64,000 nt of DNA from Bathynomus jamesi. Its lineage: Eukaryota; Arthropoda; Malacostraca; Isopoda; Cirolanidae. The notes beneath the pieces are model-generated. The model made no database searches, had not been told where the DNA came from, and saw only the letters and a list, made by a program, of their open reading frames with translations. Numbering within the stretch: position 1 is the stretch's first letter; each line of letters begins with the position of its first letter. The DNA is taken from positions 822,501 through 886,500 of the forward strand of contig JAJOZX010000943.1 in NCBI GenBank assembly GCA_023014485.1, read 5' to 3'. Shown here piece after piece: positions 23,546 to 34,921 of the stretch. Position numbers and translations under genes: made by a program.

Positions 23546-24398
23546 CAGGGGTGGGGAAACTTTTCAGTACCAAGGGCGAAAATCGATAACATAAACACCT
23601 CCGCGGGCGTCTGGCAAATTTTAAGCTTACATACAGCGTGTCCCAAAGAAATGTATACCCACTTTGTTCGATAATACCAGCTATGAGGATAATAAATATA
23701 TTACTTTTTATATGTTTTTTAATAAAGAATTTTCTCCTGAATCTAAATATGTAATTATATTTATTAAAAATTGAAGAACAAAAAAGTTACAGATGTTTAA
23801 ATTATAATTATTATTTTCGAGACTTCATGTGCGATATTTTCTAATATTTTAACCGACTGTTTTGAGATACTTATGTTTAGTGTTGATATTGAAGCATAAA
23901 TGTTGTAATTATTAGTTAATTCAAAAAAATTTACAAATTCCATGGTTAAATGACACTTTATCCAAGATGTTCGACGTCTTCCAGAACGTTGTTTTTGTAA
24001 GTTTTGCACAGTGCCGTCGGTTTCAAACTTATCTCGTATACGTGCAAAAATATTAGAAAATATCGCACATGAAGTCTCGAAAATAATAATTATAATTTAA
24101 ACATCTGTAATTTTTTTGTTTTTCAATTTTTAATAAAAATAATTACATTTAGATTCAGGAGAAAATTCTTTATTAAAAAACATAAAAAGTAATATATTTA
24201 TTATCCTCATAGCTGGTATTATCGAACAAAGTGGGTATACATTTCTTTGGGACACGCTGTATATAAGATGTATTTTAAAAAGCTATTTGCTGGGCTGTAA
24301 ATAAATAACTTTTAGTAAATAATAAATACCTAAGCGGGCGAATTGAAATTAGCTCGTGGGCGAAATTTCGCCCGCGGGCGAGGGTTTCCCCACCCCTG
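23546..24398. mobile_element. hAT-type MITE carrying a nested mariner
   Basis: The terminal inverted repeats are CAGGGGTGGGGAAAC (23546-23560) and GTTTCCCCACCCCTG (24384-24398). The 8-bp target duplications TTCTAAAC (23538-23545 and 24399-24406) are perfect. GGGCG-rich subterminal repeats are present on both sides. Without the nested mariner (23634-24259) it would be about 227 bp. Confidence 0.9.
23634..24259. mobile_element. Mariner-type element with approximately 215-bp inverted arms
   Basis: The ends are CAGCGTGTCCCAAAGAAATG and its inverse, with TA on both sides (23632-23633 and 24260-24261). Left arm 23634-23850 and right arm 24047-24259 are near-identical reverse complements. The centre encodes on the minus strand a transposase N-terminal helix-turn-helix piece (DKFETDGTVQNLQKQRSGRR). 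There is no catalytic domain, so the copy is non-autonomous. Confidence 0.88.
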
Positions 24399-25449
24399 TT
24401 CTAAACCTTCGACTATATTTTCGTCGTTCGTCATCACCACGTCTAAGATATTGTCACCGCGCTTTGGTTCGGTAACCATCTGTCCTAAGAAATTATCTTC
24501 CATGAACTCAATCAGTCTTAAACCCTCCATCATTACCAGTAAAAGTTTCGTAATTAACATTAGGGCTGTTAAAGTATCCGACAATTATACTATCCCGATT
24601 ATTAATAAAGTTACCAAGAAGTGAGTAAAATCTAGTATCGGTATCGAGGGGTTGAACGGGAGGTCTTTTAGCAACAAAATTAAAGCTAATACTACGCACC
24701 CTAACTTCAACACATCACACATTAATTGCTGCCGGAAAATCTATCTTAACCTCGATAGCCCTAAGGGAATTACGAATGTACAGCAAAAAGTTTAAAACCC
24801 GCTATATCAAGTTCCCCCAACAAGTCCCAACTCATGGTATTTAACCACGTTTCGGTTATAGCAACTATATCGTAGTTCCCGGAATAAATTTTCGCCTTAA
24901 ATTCGTTCAATTTATTTCTAATACTACGCGCGTTACAATAAAAGACGTTTAAATTATTTTTTTACCACGGATCGGCGTTTTAAACTATTTTTCACGTCGG
25001 GCCGGCGTTTCCCGGACCCACAACGTCCAAAGAAGGCTTCGACCTATACAGGTTTCGAACGTTCTCATCGATTAACCTACCTAGCCTAGCATTCCCTATT
25101 TCATTGAAATGCACCCCCATCTTTTATAAAAAGGCTAAGATCACTAAATTTTTACCACAGCTTTACGAAGGGTACATTTTCCTCAGCACATGTCTCTTGT
25201 AGTTTAGTATTAAAAAATATTGTTTTTGACGTAATCATAAGACCAAGCCGTGCCTAGGGGTAATACGTAGAACTAAAGACCTATCAGACCTTGCCTTCAG
25301 GTACCTAATTAACCCTCTATATCTCTCCAAAAGGTCAGGCACTCTCGTATCGGGCCTGTACGAGTCGGAGGACCATAACAGATTTATGTAGGAGTAAACA
25401 GGTTTAATGAAGATAACCCTTACCATATAGCATATGAATGTGAACGTTA

Positions 25450-27433
25450 TTGTGTGAATGACGTAAGCGTACTTAGAATATACTTCCAAGCCTTTAGAAG
25501 GAAGTACATAACGCGCTTCAACTTTGATCCGTTACAAGCAGCATCCACGATTGCATCATTGTATTTTACGTATTCAAGAATAATTTCATGCTTAAAGACA
25601 TACTTGTAATCATTCCCCGAAACGTCCCGCGCAGTTATGGTTATAGGACGATTTACTGGCTCACTCTTATACAACAGCAGACAGGTGTGTATATAAAGCA
25701 TACTCGCAACACGCTGGAAGTGGCAATCAAGGTCAATGGCCGTGTATTTTGGGTGGATGGCTCACCATTGGTGAGAAGTCAGTGTATTCCTTTAACGACT
25801 GCTAGTGGCATGGATGTCCGCGACCTGAGTGCGGCGTCACAGGGGATGCCTATCAGAGATCTTCCACCAATAGTCTTGCATGAACCCGTACCCGCGACCA
25901 GCTTATAAGCTCCTAGTTCACTCACAAGGTTTGGTGGGAACACGAGTATGATGCCTGGATGGAGTCCGATGAGCAGTATCGCGAAGAAATAAGGGCTATC
26001 AAACTTACGATGGTGGTGGAACCCCTCAAATGCGGTGACAGCTTGTTTGGAGGGTGTACAAACCTCTTCAAACTATACTTTCCGCCTACGGACGGGGTGA
26101 AGATTCATTACTACGATTTCTGCTCATTGTACTCTTACGTGATGAAGAACAATCTGTACCCCGTAGGTGCACCTGGAAAACTCGTGGACCCTGCCATGCC
26201 TACCATCGAAGAGTTCGCACCTAATTTGAGTAAGAGCTCTTTGGTCTCTTTTATAAATGTGCTTCTCCCTCGTAATTTATGGACGCCAATCTTGCCATTT
26301 GTTATAGAACACAAATTCATGTTCCCTCTGTGTGTGACGTGTGCAGAGAACTGTGGGGACTGTAATCACACAATCAACCAGAGGAAGATCAGAGGCGTAT
26401 ATACAAGTCCTGAGCTGTTCCTAGCCCTTCTCCACGGATATAGAATACTGAAGATGTATGAGGTGTGGAGGTTTCAGAAGCTCCCAACCTTTTCACGCCA
26501 TATATAAATACTTTTTTGAAGCATAAAGTAGGAACATCAGGATACCCGCGAGGAATGGAGACTGAAGATGAAAAATCGGCGTATTTTCAACGCTACTGTG
26601 ATCGTGAAGGGATACAACTTGAACGTGGCCAAATTGTGAGGAACCCTGGCAAGCACTTTAGTGGAAAGTTGTGCCTAAATAGCCTTTGGGGGAAGTTTGC
26701 TCAGAATACAGACAAGAGGAACGTCCATCTAGTTCAAAGTTATAGTGAATTTGGGATTATGCAAACGCCAACGATAAAGAAGTCATGGAAATCGTGAATG
26801 TGGGTAATACGTACATAATAAGGTACAACAGGACCAAATTGGCTAAAGATACATCACGTGTCACAAACATACCTGTAGCCAGTTTCACAACAGCATACGC
26901 ACGTATCAAGCTATGGCATCTGTTGATCTGTTGCATTCCCTCGAGCGACGGGTTCTGTAGGCAGATACAGATAATGTGATATACACGGAGAGGGAAGGTG
27001 AATATATGCCTCCTATTGGGCAATTCCTTGGAGAGTTGACTGACGAGATCAAGGATGAGTATGGAGGCATCGCCTTCGTCGATTCTTTTGTTTCAACAAG
27101 ACCAAAAACTTACGGGTACGCGTGAGGGTGGGGGAGGAGTATACGTACATCGTGAAGGCTAAAGGCATCACGCTTAACCATGCCACCCGCCAGATCGTCA
27201 CCTTTGATTCGCTCAAACATCTAGTGAGCTTAGAAGATGATGGAAATAAGGGTGACCAACCACCCCACTTGGTTGTAGGAACTCATAACTTCCGGGCACA
27301 GAAATTTGGGTGTGTGAAGGAGCTTAGGGGTACGAAGGTTTGTCGTAACACTTACAGGAAACGATACCAGGTGACTGGCACCTACGACACTGTTCCCTTT
27401 GGGTACCGGGGTGTAAAAATGAACAGTGAATAA
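25450..27433 (+). pseudogene. Polinton DNA polymerase B, C-terminal part
   Basis: The polymerase resumes after the LINEs with an STIASLYF block and a TGVYIKHTRNTLEV/KVNGRVFWVDG block (25.5-25.75 kb). It continues in shifted frames with WMESDEQYREEIRAI, then IHYYDFCSLYSYVMKNNLYP (palm motif A, DxxSLY), then GTSGYPRGMETEDEKSAY and KLCLNSLWGKFAQNTDKRN (motif B), and NIPVASFTTAYARI. Motif C is degraded: a stop followed by ADTDN stands where YxDTDS is expected, near 26965. The C-terminus (27122-27433) ends RNTYRKRYQVT...GVKMNSE. Lesions include about five frame changes. Confidence 0.82.
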
Positions 27434-28830
27434 TTCCTATATAATCCTTATATGAATCCTTATATTCATTGTCTTCATACAGTACTTATGTTTGTATGGT
27501 TTTTATGTTTGAATGTTCATTTTTACATGAGAAACCAAAATCGTCCGAGCGAGTTTGGATAGAATTTCGATTTGTGCTTTCTATTGTGCTATTCTATTAT
27601 GGTTGTCTTGCATCTAACCCTCGTCCCTAAATTTTATTAGATTATGCATACATATTGCATGTGACATGATTTGAACCCTTGTTTGTACTTCTTTATTCAT
27701 TACTGTATTTCTCTAATTCATATCTTCTAAATTCTCCCAATAATGACTTACACTGTACGTATGACATAATTTGAATAACTATGGCGTCATAAAGTAACTT
27801 AATTCCCTTCACGTTTTCCATACCTTGAATACTGAATCACGTATTCAGTATGTGGATATCTTTCATATTCAGTGTATGGTAAATTCTTTAATAATAATAA
27901 AAACTTCATTCTCTATAAGTCATTATTTATATGTTGTGTCCTGTCTGGTGTTATGTAGTATAAATATTAGTATTCGACCATATTCATCCATACGTCCATA
28001 TCTTATCTTGACCGTTATCCTTCATTAATTTTATTACTTATTCATTCTCCTACCTATTGTCTACTGATGCCCTATCAACCTATCAGTCGTTTACTCGTGT
28101 CTATATTACGCACACACCCTCTTGTGTTACGTACCGATATGTGTACAATACTTTGTGCATTCTTACATGTCCCCTGATGATCATGATTACGTACATAGTT
28201 ACGTACATGTAAATACGTCCACATGTATTCTTTTTACTTTTTCTTTTAAGTGCGTTCACCTTTCGCAAGCTGGTCATTCATGCTGATTCAAGGTGTTCGA
28301 ATTCCGATGACGTCGCCAAAAGCAAGCATCTGAATTCGAAATCTTCTCTCTTGCTTTTGCTACCAATTTATAACGTTAAGATGTTATGTTATATTATGTT
28401 ATGTTATATCATCAATGTCCGTGTACTTCCATATCTTATTTCAGTATCAGATATGTCACTTAACAATTTGCTAGAATTGGAAGTAACTGTAATAATTTAA
28501 TATAATGTAATTAATGTACTTTAATGAAACTGTAATTAACGATAATAAGTGAATGTGAATTAATCCGTAATTGTAATCATATTTTTTGTAGACCAAAATT
28601 ACAGTGTACTCAGTGATGTACTTAGATATTACTCAATGTACTACTCCGAAATTATGTCGTCCTTTAGAAATGTATACTCGGCGAAAATACGATTATTTTT
28701 TATTATTATTTTTTAAATTTTTATTTGGAATCTTTCAAAATTCTGATTATGTGTTTAAAGGGGGAAACTTAACCTTCAAACTGCACTCCCCAAAATTTAG
28801 ATTAAATATAAAGCATGTAATTGTAAAATA
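27434..28830. other. AT-rich sequence without genes
   Basis: This lies downstream of the polymerase stop. It has several TATGTTATGTTATATTATG-type low-complexity stretches (about 28380-28415) and no frame of convincing composition. It might hold the Polinton terminal region, but I found no matching inverted repeat in the window. Confidence 0.5.
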
Positions 28831-28831
28831 A

Positions 28832-29297
28832 TGATTACTTCGACTTCGACTTCTTCTTCTTAGACTTCACTCCCAGAGGAGGGGGCAGAGGCCCATCGCC
28901 TCTTTAATTTTTTTTAGATTCCGACCTGAGCCATTGTCGAAAGAGGTCGAACCTCTACCCCTGTAAATTCAGAGCACTACCTGTACATTTTTAGAAGTAA
29001 ATTACAGGAAAAGAAAGGTTTTTTTTATCTTTTCCTTCGAGCCGTGCTCTCGTCCGAGAACTCAGTAAATAAAGTAGGGAAAATAGTTCCCGATAAGTTA
29101 TAAAAAGAAAATCGGCGAACCTTCAGAGAAAGTATCAGAGTATTATAGAAAGGGGGTTAACAGTCTGTCGACCCTATAGCGAGAGAAAAAAATTAGAATG
29201 TTATAGAAGAAAACTATTGCGAGAAATATCCGTTGCTACCTCCTAACCAGAACCCCCGTCGACTCCGAACCAACCCAGGCCATAGACGGAGAGGTTA

Positions 29298-29300
<3 letters not shown>
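28832..29300 (-). other. Possible C-terminal remnant of a Lys-rich protein; otherwise no gene
   Basis: On the minus strand a short frame ends PLPPPLGVKSKKKKSKSK followed by a stop at about 28830, with no clear upstream continuation. It could be chance (GAAGAAGTCG-type repeats). The rest, up to 29300, looks like an untranslated, purine/pyrimidine-biased region. Confidence 0.25.
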
Positions 29301-29580
<280 letters not shown>

Positions 29581-29720
29581 AGGAAAAAATCCAAGCACCG
29601 CCCCCTGTATGGTGCAGTCCAATCAAAGGGGTCACGTGACTCCTGCTACTAATCTCAGCAAGTCCTGGTTCTCAGACGTGTATTTTACCTGTTGAAGAAT
29701 ACTCGCGTAGACGGAAAATA

Positions 29721-30655
29721 GTGGTGATGGTTACCTCTGATATTGCATGCTCTACATTCTTGAAGTGGTACTCGATAAAGTCTACAGATGTGGTGAACAC
29801 TCAAAGAATCCATAGTCATCCCTCCTTTGAAACCTTTAAGGCCACATTAAATCGTGCGAAACGTGAGGAGCAAGACATTCAAATACTCTATGGATATTAT
29901 GGTAAGAGCGTTGTGGGCTTTCGTGGATCGAACAATGTAATGGAATATGTTGTAGGGTTAAATTGTGTAAAGGAACACCTACACCGTGAAGTGAAAAAAA
30001 TCAACACATGCAGAAGAGAAACAGTGGGTGTGGATTGTGAACCTTGTTGATGATTGGTGTGACAAGAGATATTATGTCATGTTACATCATACCGAGTACG
30101 TATACACTGCGATGGAGAATGTAAATCTTGTGATTATGGACAGTTTAAAATAGTTCTACCACTACATTCATATATATCATGATGAGGTTCGCAGCGAGGT
30201 TGTAGCTAAAGGCTTGGGCGACTTTTTAGTGGAGCTTAGGGATGAGTATAGTTTGTCCAACAAAATGGATAACTATGGACACATGTTTCTCTCAAATAGA
30301 TCGCCGGAGTGTTAATAAATGTGCATAGTTCGAGAAAGTACAATGTTGAATATCCCTGAACGAAGATGTATGGTGCGCATTCCGGGAAGTGTGTGATAAA
30401 ACATTAAAGCCGATGTTACTTCATTTATCGCAGATGGAAAAATTCTCTAAACGACTACCCGGTATAATGGGTTACAAATATTCGTATGATTCCCCAACGC
30501 GCCGCGATTCTTTCATGTTGGAACAACCCCGTACACGAATCACTAACGCTTGGCATGACTCGTTCCCCCACACCTCCCGCCGAACCAAACAGCGCGCCGG
30601 CGGCTCAGAGTCACCTCAGAGCTTGACCCGACTGGACGTGCTCTTCTCACAATAG
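29721..30655 (+). pseudogene. Unrecognised ORF block 1 of a compact array
   Basis: The frame opens at 29721 (MVMVTSDIACSTFLKWYS) and runs to about 30050. It continues in another frame as VNLVDDWCDKRYYVMLHH (to about 30150) and again from 30389 (MCDKTLKPMLLHLSQME), ending at 30655 with an Arg/Ser-rich tail. I recognise no domain. Composition looks coding (mixed codons, no low complexity). It sits 2.3 kb downstream of the Polinton polymerase on the same strand and 14 bp before the next ORF, so an accessory gene of that element is possible. Confidence 0.4.
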
Positions 30656-30669
30656 ACAACTAATAAAAG

Positions 30670-31325
30670 ATGGAGCTTCCGTTGAGCAGTATCCTCAATG
30701 CAGTACACGACGTGTCCCTGTTGAAGTCTGTGCGTGTGTTCAGGCGTAATACCGGTGCTATTAATTATTTACTTGAAACGAAGTGTAGACAATCAAACTC
30801 TGGTAAACGCAATGTTATTTATTTAAGTGTTGAGGAGATGAACAGAATCTTCGTGGTGATAGAGAAGTGGGCGAGGACAGTTATAAAATACCTGTAGGTA
30901 TAGGCACAAAAAGAGGCATCACAACATCATACGCCATTATTTGTACGCTGTGCATAAATCGTGATACAAACCAACCATGCGTTGATATTCGGTTGATGTG
31001 GAAGAATGCTGCTGACAATTACGCCCTTATTCCCACGCGAAACCGTTTCGTTCTCGACAGAATGTTTGAAGTCGTCGGTTTCCGTAAACTAAAACCTATA
31101 TTAGACGCACGTGATTTTACCGAGTGTAGGGCCGAACAAGGCGAGAATAGTTTGGAACTAGACGCGTATTTAGAAGGTACAGACTCCTCGAAATATCTTG
31201 AACTTTGGTACAAAGGACTTGAGCGGTACAGGCCTGAACTCACGTTCACTGTTCACCCTGAAGAATTATTTCGATATATAAGACGCAGTTGTCGGCACGA
31301 TTTAGAAGCATACTTCAATTGCTGA
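30670..31325 (+). pseudogene. Unrecognised ORF block 2 (about 215 aa with one frameshift)
   Basis: It starts MELPLSSILNAVHDVSLLKS and runs to 30897. From 30867 an overlapping frame carries DSYKIPVGIGTKRGITTSY, CTLCINRDTNQPCVDIRLMW and a charged C-terminus ending FRYIRRSCRHDLEAYFNC. A single frameshift around 30865 would join the two. No family is recognised. The downstream ORF begins one base after its stop, as in compact viral gene arrays. Confidence 0.45.
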
Positions 31326-31326
31326 T

Positions 31327-31536
31327 ATGAGTTGTGAAGAAGATTTTACGGTTGAAAAGCTCGGCGCGGAAAGAATAAACCCCCGTTTGGAAATGAGTGT
31401 TTATAAACTTGAATTTAATGGTGATGTTGTAGCAATCTTTGTGCATGCTTTTGATTGTATTTTATCCGCGTTTAAAGAGGGTGATAATTTGACTCCCAAT
31501 TGTAAAGTGGGTACAAAAATAGCTTTAAAGAGTTGA
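31327..31536 (+). CDS. Unrecognised small acidic ORF (69 aa)
   Basis: The frame starts with MSCEEDFTVEKLGAERIN immediately after the stop of the preceding ORF and ends VGTKIALKS. It contains a beta-rich YKLEFNGDVVAIFVHAFD stretch. No known family is recognised. Its tight spacing with block 2 supports a shared transcription unit. Confidence 0.4.
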   Translation: MSCEEDFTVEKLGAERINPRLEMSVYKLEFNGDVVAIFVHAFDCILSAFKEGDNLTPNCKVGTKIALKS

Positions 31537-31654
31537 AAGCCTTTATATTGAATATAGGCACCCGCATGAAGATGGTTGGATAAGTTTAACAAAACAATAA
31601 ACATAAAATATTGTTTAATTTTGGCTGTATGAGCTATTTTCACAATTATTTTAA

Positions 31655-31807
31655 ACGAAGCTATATTATTTCTGCACTTGTATTATTTAATGTTTAGGGG
31701 TCTAGGTTAACGCATAGGCTAGACCTCTAGACGAAGCTATATTATTGTATGCATTTCTATTATTTAATGCTTAAGGGTCTAGGCTAACGCATAGGCTAGA
31801 CCTCTAG
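31655..31807. repeat. Tandem duplication, about 76 bp x 2
   Basis: Units 31655-31730 and 31731-31807 both start ACGAAGCTATATTATT and end ATAGGCTAGACCTCTAG, with a few substitutions. They are non-coding. Confidence 0.9.
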
Positions 31808-31946
31808 CCTATGCTGTATATCGAACGCTAACTTTCGTTCGTAGTTAAATGAAGAATAATAACTACACACACAACACATTTATTTTAGACCTTTAGATGT
31901 ACATAACCTACAGATGTAAAATTCAAAATAAAGATATTCATAAATT

Positions 31947-32386
31947 TACTATAGTTTTTTCTTTTTCATGATGGACGGTCCAAGAAGAGTTCCTTGTTCC
32001 ATGCACGGTCTGTGTTTAACATACAAGTTTCTCAGGGGACTATTCTGAGTTTATGTATATTAAATGGACGTGTTATGTTCCTTGAGAAGTGGACGCTCAA
32101 TGTCCCAGTTGAGGTTTAAGTTTTGTTTTTTGGCTAAAAATACAATAGTTACCCCTTTTTCTTTGATGTATTCAGTCCGACGTGAATGCAACGAGTTTCT
32201 TGCGTATATTGAGGTTCTGAATGTAGTAGGCTAGGTGTAAGCTGTAAACCCTAGATCCTGTCCCAAAGCTGGATACTATCTGCTTTGCAGATAGTATGGT
32301 GAGGGAAGCTATATTTTGGGACCTCTTTGCGAGTAACCCGGTGCCCACGTTGGGCTTTCCATCATGAAAAAGAAAAAACTATAGTA
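31947..32386. mobile_element. MITE with perfect 28-bp TIR ending in TA
   Basis: The left arm is TACTATAGTTTTTTCTTTTT followed by CATGATGG (31947-31974). The right arm 32359-32386 is its exact inverse. Terminal TA on each side fits Tc1/mariner-type insertion. The interior contains a copy of the GAAGAGTTCCTTGTTCC repeat that also occurs immediately outside. No transposase is present. Confidence 0.8.
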
Positions 32387-32494
32387 TTTGTCATTTATCA
32401 TTACTTATTCGAACTATAGTGGGTGTAATTTCCCAGAAGAGTTCCTTGTTCCATGCACGGTCTGTGTTTAATATATATATATATATATATACAG

Positions 32495-32525
<31 letters not shown>
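32387..32525 (+). repeat. Dispersed repeat Z (copy 2) with (TA)n tail
   Basis: The sequence TTTGTCATTTATCATTACTT followed by CCAGAAGAGTTCCTTGTTCC is shared with 61764-61880, and its second half with 31983-32056. It ends in (TA)n. It is probably a short interspersed element of unknown type. Confidence 0.75.
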
Positions 32526-32527
<2 letters not shown>

Positions 32528-32924
32528 TGTAATTATGTTGTGCAAGAATTTACTAAATTTTGACCTAAACTATTATTATAGGTATAGTTTAAAACCTATA
32601 ACTGCTTGTAGTTGGTCTAACTGCCTATATAATGTAAATGTATGCCTATTAACTAATACTATGTCTGTATATTATAAAATAATTTTAATTGCTATAACTA
32701 AGTTCTGAAACCAATAACTCATGCCAACAAATGTATTTGAATATTTAAAAATTTATTCTGATGATACTAGCAAAGCTATTTGCCTCCTTTTTCCACACTT
32801 CTTATTTACATTTTTATGAGCTTATTACCTCCTTTCAAGGGGTCACCTGTGAATATTGCTGAGTTCTCATGCTCAGCAGTTCTTTATAAAGAGTCTTTTT
32901 TACTTTTTCTTTATTCAAATAGAT
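32526..32924. other. AT-rich sequence without genes
   Basis: I see no coding frame and no repeat structure beyond AT richness. Confidence 0.5.
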
Positions 32925-33180
32925 CTATAAAACTCCAACGATATCGAGATCTGGGCTTTGAAGTGGCCATACCATGATCTGAAGGACTCCAGCTTCCTCT
33001 TGCGTTTGCAAATAGGTTTTAATCATTCCAGTTGTGTGCTTTGGATCATTATCTTGCTGTACGGTAAAGTATGATCCAAAAAGCCTTGCACCACTTGGGA
33101 GAGCATGGTGGGTCAAAGTCTGATTATACCTAGCAGTATTCAATATACCATCAATTTTCAGTTTTCTTTTTTCTTATTGG
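32925..33180 (-). pseudogene. Tc1 transposase fragment (catalytic C-terminal part)
   Basis: The minus strand reads GILNTARYNQTLTHHALPS, then VQQDNDPKHTTGMIKTYLQT and MVWPLQSPDLDIVGVL. The QQDNDPKHT strand holds the second catalytic Asp of Tc1 transposases, and WPLQSPDL leads into the position of the final Glu. That Glu (usually NPIE) is lost (DIVG). Only this fragment is left and no inverted repeats are seen. Confidence 0.8.
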
Positions 33181-33397
33181 CACCCAACAATTGAAACGTT
33201 TTGCTTTACATGCAGATACTCCAGAGAAGCCCCACTGTTCTTGTCTGTGTTAGCATGCATCTTTTTCCCAGCACCCATTAAGATTGCCTCGTGTCTAGCT
33301 ATTTCTCAATTGTCTGCAGGTGGGTTCCTTATGTCCTCTACACCCATCCAAGCTGGAGTTACTGGCACATCAGCATTCTTTAAATAGAATTATACTT

Positions 33398-33441
<44 letters not shown>

Positions 33442-33705
33442 TATCTGTGCCATGAAACAATTACCCGACCATATTCTTACATAACATCCAAATCTTCCCT
33501 AAAGCACAATAGAGATAACTTTGGGTTTACATCAGCATGAGAATTTATCTGGTCCTCCCCTATACAGTATTTCCATTTGTATTCTAACTCTTGGCCATAA
33601 CTAATGTGAGAAATTTGACAGAAGTGGCATACCAACTTGAAATGGTTTACAGTGATTCCAAATCTCATGTAAATGGATGTGTTATCCATGCCCATTTAGT
33701 CATAC
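33181..33705. other. No gene; (AAT)n microsatellite
   Basis: An (AAT/ATT)n tract lies at about 33403-33440. The frames on either side are short and show no recognisable family. Confidence 0.5.
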
Positions 33706-33707
33706 TA

Positions 33708-34919
33708 CAGGGTGAGTCAAAAGTCTCCATACATAGGCAAAATGGTCATGATAAATAAATGATTATTTAATTTTTATTTTTTTGTAGGTGATATGCTGAG
33801 ATGCCTTTGTCCCAAGAAGAGCGTATGGAGATCATTCTTCTGGCAGGATCAGGAAGCTGTCGCAAGGTTGCCGAGGATTTTAACAGGAGACACGCCCCCG
33901 GCACGCACATCACACACGACACCGTTGCCAAACTCATTGAGAAGTTCAAGAAGACTGGAAGTGTTGCAGACCAACCGAGAAGTGGCCGTCCACGAACAGC
34001 CACCGATGAAGGCACAGCGGCCATGGTGCTGGCAGCATTCGCAAAGAGTCCCCAAAAAAGCACTCGACGGATGTCTGCAGAATGCGGTGTCAGCCAAAGC
34101 AGTATCGTCCGCATTATGAAAGAGCACAGATGGCATCCATACAAAATGCAAATGTTGTAGTATCTTAGCGAAGACGACCCGGACAGGCGGCTGGAATTCT
34201 GTGAATGGGCAAGAACAAAAGTGGACGAAGACACAGAGTTCTCGGCTGGCATCCTGTTTTCAGGTGAAGCCAACTTTTATGTTCATGGAGAGGTTAATCG
34301 TTAAAACGTACGTTACTGGAGTGATGACAACCCGCACTGGATGAGTCCCTCAAAGACGCAAGGCGCTGGAAAAGTGATGGTGTGGTGCGGGATATGGGGC
34401 AACACAATTGTTGGCCCTTTTTTCATTGACACCAATCTGAATGCCGAAATGTATCTAAACATGCTGCAAGACACAGTCATGCCGTCCCTGCTGAACGAGG
34501 ACGGGGGATTTCCAGCGTACTTTCAGCAAGACGGGGCGCCACCCCATTACGGTATCTGCGTGCGCCAGTGGCTGGATCAGCAGTTTCTGGGTCACTGGAT
34601 TGGCCGCCGTGGTCCCGTGGAGTGGCCTCCGAGGTCTCCAGACCTCACGCCCCTTGAATTTTACTTGTGGGGGGCACTTGAAGGCCATGGTGTACCAGGT
34701 GAAAATACAAAACACGGACCACCTAAAGGAACGCATTCGTGATGCGTGTGCACACATAACACCAGACGTGTTAACGCGCGTTTGCCATGACTGGGGTGAA
34801 CGCATCCGTATGTGCATTCAGTGTAATGGTGCCCACATAGAGCATATTTTGTGACTTACAAGTGATTGCATAATAAAGTGACCATTTTGCCTATGTATGG
34901 AGACTTTTGACTCACCCTG
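33708..34919 (+). mobile_element. Full-length mariner-like element, 1212 bp
   Basis: Perfect terminal inverted repeats of about 41 bp (CAGGGTGAGTCAAAAGTCTC...) lie inside TA duplications (33706-33707 and 34920-34921). It contains one decayed transposase gene on the plus strand. Confidence 0.92.
33801..34854 (+). pseudogene. Mariner-type transposase, inactivated
   Basis: The N-terminal helix-turn-helix (MPLSQEERMEIILLAGSGSC; THDTVAKLIEKFKKTGSV; RSGRPRTATDEG) is followed by a second DNA-binding domain. Stops fall after YKMQML and in VNR*NVR. The catalytic domain has YFQQDGAPPHY (second Asp present) and PRSPDLTPLEFYLWG. The first catalytic site reads FSGEANFYVHG, so the expected Asp is Gly. A frameshift near 34690 changes frame before the C-terminus (NTDHLKERIRDACAHITPD). 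It is dead by several lesions while its TIRs are perfect. Confidence 0.88.
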
Positions 34920-34921
34920 TA

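Larger units (their letters stand above)
21190..25440 (-). pseudogene. CR1-like LINE B, minus strand, with ORF1 esterase to 3' end
   Basis: On the minus strand, from right to left: esterase pieces (about 25489-25060, with LLERYRGLIRYLKARSDRS and HFNEIGNARLGRLI), EEP endonuclease (25000-24330; NARSIRNKLNEF, TETWLNTMSW), then RT domains at 23573-23112, 23016-22549 (FKKGDRKVASNYRPI), 22439-21879 (YLDFKKAFDTVSH, GVPQGSVLGPLLF, KFADDTKIGG) and the C-terminal part to 21394. It is a different subfamily from LINE A. A hAT MITE (23546-24398) interrupts it. Numerous frame breaks make it dead. Its 3' end meets that of LINE A near 21185. Confidence 0.8.
9036..27433. mobile_element. Polinton/Maverick (adintovirus-like) element, broken and interrupted
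   Basis: The recognisable core modules are protein-primed family B DNA polymerase (plus strand), and hexon-like major capsid protein, penton, adenain-like protease, a small basic protein and a small conserved protein (minus strand). The two sets diverge from about 15.15-15.65 kb, which is a common Polinton layout. LINE insertions at 12062-14895 and about 16586-25440 split it. Integrase, FtsK/HerA-type ATPase and long terminal inverted repeats were not found in the window, so the ends are undefined. All genes carry frameshifts or stops. It is an old endogenous copy. Confidence 0.78.
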
